From: Salinactinospora qingdaonensis
GTDB lineage: Bacteria > Actinomycetota > Actinomycetes > Streptosporangiales > Streptosporangiaceae
DNA: 64,000 nt
Assembly (NCBI RefSeq): GCF_039539445.1
Contig: NZ_BAABDD010000016.1
Coordinates: forward strand, 50,158 to 114,157
Direction: 5' to 3'
Part shown: piece by piece, positions 17,579 through 24,521 of the stretch
Layout of the letters: each line of letters begins with the position of its first letter
Position numbering within the stretch: the first letter of the stretch is position 1
The notes under the pieces: generated by a model
What the model saw: the letters and a program-made list of their open reading frames with translations, nothing else
Told to the model about the DNA's origin: nothing
Databases searched by the model: none
Position numbers and translations under genes: made by a program

Positions 17579-18945
17579 GCCTCCCAGGGGATGTCGGCAG
17601 TGAGGACCGTGCCCCCGCCGGCTGGACTGTCGACGACGAGCGTGCCGTCGACGGCGTTGACCCGGTCCCACAGGCCGTACAGGCCCGTTCCGGTCTCGGG
17701 GTCGGCTCCGCCCACCCCGTCGTCGGTGACGACGACGCGCAGCAAATCGCCGCGGCGGCGCGCAACGCGCTCGCAACGCACCCGCACCGTTGTGGCCTGG
17801 GCGTGTTTGGCGATGTTGGTCAGGGCCTCGCAGGAGACGTAGTAGGCGATGCCCTCCGCCCGGCTGGAGGGACGTTTGGGCAGGTCGACGTCGACCCACA
17901 CCGGCACTGGGCAGCGCCCGGCGGCCACCGGCAGGGCGGCGGACAGCCCATGGTCGCTCAGGACCCGCGGGTGCAGCCCGCGGGCGACCTCGCGCAACTC
18001 CGCCATGACGGCCTTAGCCTCCTCCTGAGCCTCGACGAGCAGCGCACGCGCCTGCTCCGGGGAGCGGTCGAACTTGGCACGCGCCCGGGTCAGCGTCATA
18101 GTGACGGCGAGCAGGCGCTGCTGGGCACCGTCGTGGAGATCGCGCTCGATGCGGCGACGTTCGGCCTCGGCGGCGTCGACCATGCGCAGCCGGGTGTCCT
18201 GTAGGTGCACGAGGCGGTGACGCACCCGCTTGTCCGGAGGGTCGAACAGCAGGCGCCGCGCTAGCGCGATTTCCGGGCGCGCCAGGGTGGGCGCTGACCA
18301 GATCCCGAGGGCCAGCAGGAGTGGGGCGGGCGCGGCCAGCACCAGCGGCATTGCGAGGTTGGCGATGGAGGTGAGCGACAGGGTGCCGGCCATACTCCCC
18401 AGCAGCACATAGCCCACGGCGAGGACGGTGCCCACCGCGGTACCGATTCCGTAGGCGACCAGCGCGAAGGCGAGCAGTCCGACAGTGCAGCCCACCAGGC
18501 CGACGAGGGTACAGGCGAGCAGGGCCGTCCACGCCTCTCGGCCGAAGAGGTAGGCCACCGCGGCGGCTACGGCCCCCCGATCCTCGCGCGAGGCGGTCAG
18601 GCTGGTTTCCCTGATCCCGAACATGGCCGCAAGCCGCCGCTTCTGCAACCAGCAGCACAACCGGGCGAGCAGGAGGCTCAACGGCAGCACCAGCAGCGCG
18701 ACGGTGGCCGCGAGCAGGCCCGGCAGCGACCACTGTCCGGTGAGCGCGTCGTAGACCTCGGTGGAGTACTGGTTGACGCCGGCGAACAACAGCACGGCGG
18801 GCAGCAGGTACAGCGGCGCCAAGGCGAACGTGGTGAGCAGGTGCAGCAGCGCGAAGACGCGCCGCTGCCACGGACGGAGGGCCGGCTCGTCGGGAGTGCC
18901 GGGCGCCGCGGCGGCGTCGGGAACAGCCGCCGGCGCTTCACCCAT
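17575..18945 (-). CDS. Sensor histidine kinase, HisKA_3 (NarX/DesK-like) type
   Basis: 456 residues. After a short alanine-rich cytoplasmic start come about six membrane spans with little external loop, so the signal is probably sensed in or near the membrane. The dimerisation/phosphoacceptor block is RRIERDLHDGAQQRLLAVTM, with the His of LHDG. The ATPase has TDDGVGGADPETGTGLYGLWDR and TVLTADIPW. ATG 18945 follows GGAGGAGA. It heads an operon with the NarL regulator and DUF4097 gene. Confidence 0.9.
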   Translation of the reverse strand: MGEAPAAVPDAAAAPGTPDEPALRPWQRRVFALLHLLTTFALAPLYLLPAVLLFAGVNQYSTEVYDALTGQWSLPGLLAATVALLVLPLSLLLARLCCWLQKRRLAAMFGIRETSLTASREDRGAVAAAVAYLFGREAWTALLACTLVGLVGCTVGLLAFALVAYGIGTAVGTVLAVGYVLLGSMAGTLSLTSIANLAMPLVLAAPAPLLLALGIWSAPTLARPEIALARRLLFDPPDKRVRHRLVHLQDTRLRMVDAAEAERRRIERDLHDGAQQRLLAVTMTLTRARAKFDRSPEQARALLVEAQEEAKAVMAELREVARGLHPRVLSDHGLSAALPVAAGRCPVPVWVDVDLPKRPSSRAEGIAYYVSCEALTNIAKHAQATTVRVRCERVARRRGDLLRVVVTDDGVGGADPETGTGLYGLWDRVNAVDGTLVVDSPAGGGTVLTADIPWEA

Positions 18946-19174
18946 GTCTGCTCTCCTCCCCCGTGGTATGGCTTCCTGTTCAACCTAGGACGCTGCGGCC
19001 CGCGGAGCCATGGCGACACCACACCAGTTCGGGGTAGTGCTGTCCCTACCGCTACTCCCGAGGCGGCCGAGCACGGCCGTGGATTCGCGGATGCGAATAG
19101 TTTTGCGATCATCACTGGCACCTGCGGATGATATTTCTATTTTCGCTGGCAATTGCGATGTGTATGGTGTTTCC
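18946..19174. promoter_or_regulatory. Divergent promoter region with ATCATC/GATGAT inverted repeat
   Basis: The space between the divergent kinase and HTH-TOBE genes is relatively AT-rich near 19095-19175. ATCATC at 19108-19113 and GATGAT at 19127-19132 are 6-bp inverted arms separated by 13 bases, and TCGC/GCGA arms flank CAATT near 19144-19158. Either could be a self-binding site for the HTH-TOBE regulator. This is inference only. Confidence 0.3.
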
Positions 19175-19585
19175 ATGACGAATTTCCGCATCAGCGAGGT
19201 CGCCGAACTGATCGGGGTCAGCGGCGACACCGTACGGCGGTGGATCGACTCCGGACGGCTGGCCGCCAAACGCGATGAGCAAGGGTGGCGGATCGTGGCG
19301 GGCACCGACCTTGCGGAATTCATGCGTTCCGGCACCGGCCACAACCCCGGACTGAACCTATCCTCGGCGCGCAACCGGTTCCGCGGCCTGGTCACCGACG
19401 TGACCCGCGACGGCGTCATGGCACAGGTAGAGCTACAGGTGGGCTCCCAGCGTGTGGTGTCGCTGATGAGCCGGGAGGCCGCCGACGATCTGGGGCTGGA
19501 GGTAGGCCGCGTGGCCACGGCCCTCGTCAAGTCGACCAATGTCATCGTGGAAGCCGCCGGCTCGTCGGGGAGCCCGCATGCCTAG
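19175..19585 (+). CDS. HTH-TOBE molybdate-responsive regulator
   Basis: 136 residues from ATG 19175. Residues 1-50 form a MerR/excisionase-like winged helix-turn-helix (FRISEVAELIGVSGDTVRRW). Residues 65-130 form a Mop/TOBE molybdate-binding domain (LSSARNRFRGLVTDVTRDGV, then TALVKSTNVIV). This fusion is an actinobacterial alternative to ModE and usually lies by modABC, as here. The stop codon TAG (19583-19585) shares its G with the left end of repeat element B, so the element's edge helps end the gene. Confidence 0.85.
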   Translation: MTNFRISEVAELIGVSGDTVRRWIDSGRLAAKRDEQGWRIVAGTDLAEFMRSGTGHNPGLNLSSARNRFRGLVTDVTRDGVMAQVELQVGSQRVVSLMSREAADDLGLEVGRVATALVKSTNVIVEAAGSSGSPHA

Positions 19586-19747
19586 GTTCTGTTTTTTTGA
19601 ACGGGCAGCGAGGGGCAGTCGGTGGGCGCACACGGGTGAGCGCATCCACTGTCGTCCCCAAGTTGGCGAAAACGCGCAGCGATCGAGGCACGAGCCACCG
19701 AAGAACACCCCACAGCCCCCACACCCAGACGTCGGCACCACAGAACC
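19585..19747 (-). repeat. MITE-like element, copy B (inverted relative to A)
   Basis: It starts GGTTCTGTTTT at 19585 and ends ACAGAACC at 19740-19747 (about 163 bp). Its sequence follows the reverse complement of copy A along its length, including GCGCAGCGATCGAGGCACGAG and a CACAGCCCC segment. The right terminal repeat has decayed to 8 bases. It separates the HTH-TOBE gene from modA. Confidence 0.75.
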
Positions 19748-19963
19748 CAGCCGACACCGGCCCGAACCAGCCTGGCGATGCCGGTGAGGGGCGCGCCACA
19801 AGACCACGGAGCTGTCCGCATGGCTGCCACGGTCCCGGCGGGGAGCCGGGTCAGCGAGAAAACCGCGGGGGTGAAGCGCAGCGGCCCACCATGGTCGCCA
19901 CCGGCCGGCACCTCCACGACGCCCGGCCGGTCGCGACCAGCCACGGCTCGAAAGCCAGGAGTC
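19748..19963. other. modA upstream region
   Basis: 216 bases between element B and modA. The modA frame is open through part of it, but the ribosome site (CAGGA at 19956-19960) and signal peptide place the start at 19964. No clear promoter was recognised. Confidence 0.4.
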
Positions 19964-20794
19964 ATGACAGCACAGCACGCTTTTCCCACCTCGGTTCCCG
20001 GTCCGGCCGCCCCATCGAGCCCTGCCCGGCCGCGCGAACCCTCGCGCACCGTCGCCGCCCTGGCCACAACACTGCTGCTGGCCACCACCGCCTGCGGACC
20101 GGTGACCGACGAGAGCAGGCAGGAGAAGCTGACCGTGTTCGCCGCCGCCTCTCTCACGGGCGCGTTCAGCGACCTCGAACGGCGGTTCGAGGATGAGCGC
20201 CCCGGTGTCGACGTCGAACTCAACTTCGCCGGCAGCTCCGACCTGGCCGCCCAGATCGAGCAGGGCGCGCCCGCCGACGTCTTCGCCTCAGCCGACACCC
20301 ACACCATGGACCTAGTCACCCAATCCGGACGCGCGGCAGGTGACCCCCAGATCTTCGCACGCAACACGCTGCAAATCGCGGTGCCGCCCGACAACCCCGC
20401 CGGGGTCGACGAGTTGGCTGACCTGGCCCGCGAAGGCACAACCGTCGCCCTGTGCGCCGAGAACGTGCCCTGCGGAGCGGCGTCGCAGACGGTGATGGCG
20501 AAGGCCGAACTCGATGTTGCGCCCGCTTCCTGGGAAAGAGACGTCAAAGCTGCCCTGACCAAGGTCGAACTGGGCGAGGTCGACGCGGCACTGGTCTACC
20601 GCACCGACGTCATCGCCGCCGGCGACCAGGTGAAAGGTATCGACGTCCCCGAGGCGACGACGGCGGTCAACGACTACCCGATCGTGGTGCTCAGCGACAC
20701 TGCCCGCCCCGAGCTCGCCCAAGCGTGGCTCGACACGGTCACCTCCCCGGCGGGCAGCGAGCTCCTCACCGACGCGGGGTTCCAGACGCCGTGA
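19964..20794 (+). CDS. modA: Molybdate ABC transporter substrate-binding lipoprotein ModA
   Basis: 276 residues from ATG 19964. An export signal ends in a lipobox-like TTAC (Cys at about residue 43). The mature start LTVFAAASLTGAFSDLERRF is the ModA signature, followed by NFAGSSDLAAQIEQGAPADVFASAD and, later, VDAALVYRTDV. It captures molybdate or tungstate outside the cell and delivers it to ModBC. It is the first gene of modABC; modB starts 217 bases downstream after a strong hairpin, an unusually wide gap. Confidence 0.93.
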   Translation: MTAQHAFPTSVPGPAAPSSPARPREPSRTVAALATTLLLATTACGPVTDESRQEKLTVFAAASLTGAFSDLERRFEDERPGVDVELNFAGSSDLAAQIEQGAPADVFASADTHTMDLVTQSGRAAGDPQIFARNTLQIAVPPDNPAGVDELADLAREGTTVALCAENVPCGAASQTVMAKAELDVAPASWERDVKAALTKVELGEVDAALVYRTDVIAAGDQVKGIDVPEATTAVNDYPIVVLSDTARPELAQAWLDTVTSPAGSELLTDAGFQTP

Positions 20795-20946
20795 GCCCGC
20801 TGTCCTTCGCCGCCACGCCCACCACTACGGCGACACGCCCCGACCTCCCGCAGCCTCCGCGCAGCGACCGCCCAGCGCCGCCACCTTGCCACTGGGCGGC
20901 GGCCACGGCCGCTCTCGTCGCCCGGCAGGTCGACGCGGCTATAGCC

Positions 20947-20975
20947 GCTGTCTGGCCACGGCGTGGCCAGACAGC
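20947..20975. promoter_or_regulatory. Perfect 13-bp-stem hairpin inside the modA-modB gap
   Basis: GCTGTCTGGCCAC (20947-20959) and GTGGCCAGACAGC (20963-20975) are exact inverse repeats with a 3-base loop. There is no T-tract. It may lower modBC expression relative to modA (attenuation) or protect the modA transcript 3' end, a common need for binding proteins. Confidence 0.55.
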
Positions 20976-21011
20976 AGCGCCGCTGGCCGGCCCCCTCCCC
21001 GGAGGTGGCCG

Positions 21012-21872
21012 GTGAACGACGACGGCCGGGCGGCAACGCGGTCCCTCACCCGCGATGGCCGCCCCCGACGGCAACGGAGCCCGCGCGTGGCCACCGGGCG
21101 CCCGCCCTGGCCGCTGCTGCTGCCCGCCCTGATCGGGCTGGTGTTCCTCGTTCTGCCGTTCGCGGGACTGCTGATCCGCGCACCCTGGCCGACCCTGGGG
21201 GCCCGGCTCATGACGCCGCAGGTCATGGATGCCCTCCGGCTGTCCCTGACGACCGCGACCGTGGCCACAGCGCTCTCGGTGGGGTTCGGTGTGCCCTTGG
21301 CGTGGCTGCTGGCCCGTGTCGCCTTCCCGGGGCGGCGCGTGGTGCGCGCGCTGGTGACTATCCCGCTGGTGCTGCCACCCGTGGTGGGCGGGGTCGCTTT
21401 GCTGTTGGTGCTCGGGCGCACCGGCGTGGTCGGCCAGTACCTCTACGCCTGGACGGGGTACTCGCTACCGTTCACCACCGCGGCGGTGGTGGTGGCCCAG
21501 ACGTTCGTGGCGATGCCGTTCCTCGTGGTCAGCGTGGAAGGGGCGCTGCGCGGCGCCGACCGCCGCTACGAGGAGGCCGCAGCCACACTCGGGGCCTCGC
21601 GCACCACGATCTTCCGCCGGGTCACGCTGCCCATGGTGGGCCCCGGGATCGTCGCGGGCGCCGTACTGTGCTGGTCGCGCGCCCTGGGCGAGTTCGGCGC
21701 GACAATCATGTTCGCCGGCAACTTCCCCGGCCGCACCCAGACCATGCCGCTGGCGGTTTACCTGGCCATGCAGGACAGTCCCGATGCCGCGATCGTGCTG
21801 AGCCTGGTGCTGCTGGTGGTGTCCCTGCTGATCCTGGTAACCCTCCGGGACCGGTGGGTGAGCCCGGGATGA
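21012..21872 (+). CDS. modB: Molybdate ABC transporter permease ModB
   Basis: 286 residues from GTG 21012, chosen because GGAGG at 21001-21005 is correctly spaced; the upstream extension is not protein-like. After a basic start (about 35 residues) come five to six membrane spans with the ModB/CysT permease signature: LRLSLTTATVATALSVGFGVPLAWLLAR, IPLVLPPVVGGVALL, and the EAA-type loop EAAATLGASRTTIFRRVTLP. It forms the homodimeric channel. Its stop overlaps modC (ATGA). Confidence 0.93.
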   Translation: MNDDGRAATRSLTRDGRPRRQRSPRVATGRPPWPLLLPALIGLVFLVLPFAGLLIRAPWPTLGARLMTPQVMDALRLSLTTATVATALSVGFGVPLAWLLARVAFPGRRVVRALVTIPLVLPPVVGGVALLLVLGRTGVVGQYLYAWTGYSLPFTTAAVVVAQTFVAMPFLVVSVEGALRGADRRYEEAAATLGASRTTIFRRVTLPMVGPGIVAGAVLCWSRALGEFGATIMFAGNFPGRTQTMPLAVYLAMQDSPDAAIVLSLVLLVVSLLILVTLRDRWVSPG

Positions 21873-22942
21873 CCGATTCCACGCCCCCCACCCCCAGCCC
21901 GCCGGCCCTGGCGGCCCGGCTCCTGGTCCGCCGCGGCGCCTTCCGGCTCGGCCTCGACCTGACCGTAGCCCCCGGCGAAGTCGTGGCCCTGCTGGGCCCC
22001 AACGGGGCCGGCAAGTCCACGGCGCTGCGCGCACTCGCCGGCCTCACCCCCATCGTGGACGGCCACATCCACCTCGACGGCACCGACGTGACCACGGCAC
22101 CGGTCGAACGCCGCCCGATCGGGATGGTCTTCCAGGACTACCTCCTGTTCGCGCACCTGAGCGCGCTGGAAAACGTGGCGTTCGGCCCCCGCTGCCAAGG
22201 AGTGCGCCGGCGCGAGGCCCGCGCCCGGGCCGCGGAGCTGCTGGAGCGCGTGGGGCTGGCCAACTACGCAGCGGCCCGACCGCGGTCGCTGTCGGGAGGC
22301 CAGGCCCAGCGGGTGGCGCTGGCGCGGGCGCTGGCCGTAGCGCCACGGCTGTTGCTGCTCGACGAGCCACTGGCCGCCTTGGATGCCCACACCCGTGTCA
22401 CGGTGCGCTCCGAGCTGCGCCGCCACCTCGCCGGGTTCGGCGGAGCGACCGTGCTGGTCACCCACGATCCACTGGACGCGATGGTGCTCGCCGACCGGGT
22501 GACGGTGGTCGAAGACGGTTCCGTAGTGCAGGACGGCCCGCCCGCCGATATCGCCCGATGGCCCCGCACCGACTACGTCGCCCGCCTGGTCGGGCTCAAC
22601 CTGTACCGGGGAACGGCGTCGGGGACGCACGTGGCGCTGGCCCAGGCAGCGGTCCCCCGCATCGTCACCGCGAGCGCGCACAGCGGCGAGGTGTTCGTGG
22701 CGTTTCCCCCCAGCGCCGTGGCCCTGTTCCGGGAACCGCCGGAGGGCACCCCGCGCAACATGTGGCCGGTCACCGTCGAGGGCATCGACCGGTTGGGAGA
22801 TCAGGTGCGGGTGCACCTGCGCGGCGAGGTGGCGCTCAGCGCCGACATCACTCCCGCCGGGCTGGCCGAGTTGGGCGCCGACGTCGGCGACCGGGTGTGG
22901 GCCGCGGTCAAGGCCGCAGAGGTGGCCTGCTACCCCGCCTAG
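21869..22942 (+). CDS. modC: Molybdate ABC transporter ATP-binding protein ModC
   Basis: 357 residues. Walker A GPNGAGKST, Q-loop FQDYLLFAHLS, signature LSGGQAQRVA, Walker B LLLLDEPLAALD and H-loop VTHDP are intact. A C-terminal regulatory Mop/TOBE-type region (about 280-357, ending VGDRVWAAVKAAEV) is typical of ModC. ATG 21869 overlaps the modB stop. The stop TAG (22940-22942) lies at the left edge of repeat element C, exactly as for the HTH-TOBE gene and element B. Confidence 0.93.
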   Translation: MTDSTPPTPSPPALAARLLVRRGAFRLGLDLTVAPGEVVALLGPNGAGKSTALRALAGLTPIVDGHIHLDGTDVTTAPVERRPIGMVFQDYLLFAHLSALENVAFGPRCQGVRRREARARAAELLERVGLANYAAARPRSLSGGQAQRVALARALAVAPRLLLLDEPLAALDAHTRVTVRSELRRHLAGFGGATVLVTHDPLDAMVLADRVTVVEDGSVVQDGPPADIARWPRTDYVARLVGLNLYRGTASGTHVALAQAAVPRIVTASAHSGEVFVAFPPSAVALFREPPEGTPRNMWPVTVEGIDRLGDQVRVHLRGEVALSADITPAGLAELGADVGDRVWAAVKAAEVACYPA

Positions 22943-23035
22943 GTTCTGTTGTTCGGGCGGCTGGGGTGTGGGGGCTGTGGGGGGTGTTCTTCGTTCGCTC
23001 GTGCCTCGATCGCTGCGCGATCTCGGCAGCTTGAA
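22942..23035 (+). repeat. MITE-like element, copy C (left half only)
   Basis: It begins GGTTCTGTT at 22942, followed by the GCTGGGGTG, GGGGCTGTGGGG and CTCGTGCCTCGATCGCTGCGC segments seen in copy A. Similarity fades after about 23035 and no right terminal repeat follows closely. Its 32-base core (22999-23030) is repeated exactly in inverse orientation at 23356-23387. Confidence 0.7.
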
Positions 23036-23355
23036 GGGGCGCTGTGGCTGGGGGTGAGCGGAAACGATGGACAGCCCAGGGGTGAGGAAACGTCGCTGCC
23101 GCACGGGATGTCGCGGTCGCGCGCGATGATGCTGCGCCCCAGGACCCGCTTCACGGGCCCCGCTGCGGCACGCTCCCGCATGACCCAAAACGCTCCCACC
23201 ACGACGGCCCCACTGCGGCGGGGGATACGGCGGTAGGCGGCGATCCCTGTCAGGGTGGTGGCCGAGGGCCCCACAAGGCGTTGAGCCGCCACACCCACCC
23301 CCGCCACAGCCCCCTCATGCGGTATCCGCCCCACCTCGACCCCAGCCCACCTCAG
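23036..23355. other. Non-coding segment between inverted repeat arms C and D
   Basis: About 320 bases with no credible gene on either strand, enclosed by the inverted repeat arms of element copies C and D. It could be the interior of a larger decayed element. Confidence 0.4.
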
Positions 23356-23430
23356 GCTGCCGAGATCGCGCAGCGATCGAGGCACGAACGACGGGAAACC
23401 CCCCATACTCTCCTCAGGCCAGCACCACCA
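23356..23430 (-). repeat. MITE-like element, copy D (inverted partial copy)
   Basis: Bases 23356-23387 are the exact reverse complement of 22999-23030 in copy C. Weaker similarity continues to about 23430 (ACCACCACACC resembles the C-rich end of copy B). Terminal repeats are not visible. It lies downstream of the minus-strand mutT1-like gene. Confidence 0.6.
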
Positions 23431-23537
23431 CACCCCGCCGCAACCCCCCGCTCCGGGGGCTTATCGGGGACCATTGGACACACGACGGCCCCATATCCTC
23501 AACCTGAATCGTTCAGGCGGAAAAAAGGGGGCGTGAC

Positions 23538-24521
23538 TCACTCGCTGGCTCGGTGCCGCTCGATCGCGGCCAGCGACCCGTTCTCCACCGAGACGTGCAG
23601 CACCCAGAATGTGCCTTTGCGGAGGGTGAGCTGCTGCGATACGGGGGAGCCGAGCTTGTCCAGCGCCGCACGCATGAGGTCGGCGATCAACTCGCCGTGG
23701 GTGCACACGATGGTGGGACGGCGCTCGCCGACTAGGGACACGAATTCCGCTTGGGCGCCGGCTCGGTCGAAGGACTCGGGACCGGCGTCCAGCGCGCCCA
23801 CCGTGAACAACCGCTCCGTGCGCACCTCGGCGTCGTTGCTGACGGCGTAGGGCAGCACCGTCTCCGAACAGCGCGCCGCGGCCGAGGTGACCACCCGGGG
23901 CACCGCGTAGACGGCGAGCACGTCGGCCAAGGCCAGCGCGTCAGCGCGCCCCGTCTCGTCGAGGGGGCGCAGCAGGTCGTTGTCGGGCCAGTTCTGTTTC
24001 TCGCCGGCCGAGGTATGGCGCAGGAGGATGATGGGAGCCGTGCGGGCCGGCCCGGCGACGAAGTTGTCGAGGACCTGCACGTCGTGGTCATAGGTGAGGC
24101 GTTGCCGGGCCTCGATCAGGCCCACCCACTCCAGGGCGTCGACCTCCTCGTTGGGGGTGAAGGAGGACTGTCCCCGCGCCGGGGTGGCGGCCCACCATTC
24201 GACCTGCTTGGGCCAGCCGTCCTTGAGGTAGCGCTGTGGCGGGAGCCGCCGCCCCAGGAACGGCCGTACCCCTGTTTCCTCTGTCACCTCGCGCACAGAG
24301 GCGGTCAACATGTGCTCGCCTTTGCGCAGTTTGCCCTTGGGCAGCGTCCAGTCGTCACGGTCCGGGCGGTGGATCAGCGCGACCTCGATCTCGGTGTCGA
24401 TCTCGCGCCACAGCACCGCCCCGCCGGCGCGTATGGGCTCCATGTAGCCGCCCGGCGCGGTTGCCTGGTTGGGGAAGGCGCTGGTGACGGTGACCGGTCG
24501 CCCGTCCGCGTATTCAGGCAT
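23538..24521 (-). CDS. MutT1-like Nudix hydrolase / histidine phosphatase fusion
   Basis: 327 residues. N-terminal Nudix domain (about 25-160) with the box GKLRKGEHMLTASVREVTEETG, a slightly variant Gx5Ex7REUxEExGU. C-terminal histidine phosphatase domain starts with LLRHTSAG (RHx motif) and has the second catalytic His in VCTHGELI. This matches mycobacterial MutT1 (Rv2985), which degrades 8-oxo-dGTP and diadenosine polyphosphates and also lies next to ppk1. ATG 24521 overlaps the ppk1 stop by 8 bases, so it is translationally coupled. Confidence 0.88.
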   Translation of the reverse strand: MPEYADGRPVTVTSAFPNQATAPGGYMEPIRAGGAVLWREIDTEIEVALIHRPDRDDWTLPKGKLRKGEHMLTASVREVTEETGVRPFLGRRLPPQRYLKDGWPKQVEWWAATPARGQSSFTPNEEVDALEWVGLIEARQRLTYDHDVQVLDNFVAGPARTAPIILLRHTSAGEKQNWPDNDLLRPLDETGRADALALADVLAVYAVPRVVTSAAARCSETVLPYAVSNDAEVRTERLFTVGALDAGPESFDRAGAQAEFVSLVGERRPTIVCTHGELIADLMRAALDKLGSPVSQQLTLRKGTFWVLHVSVENGSLAAIERHRASE

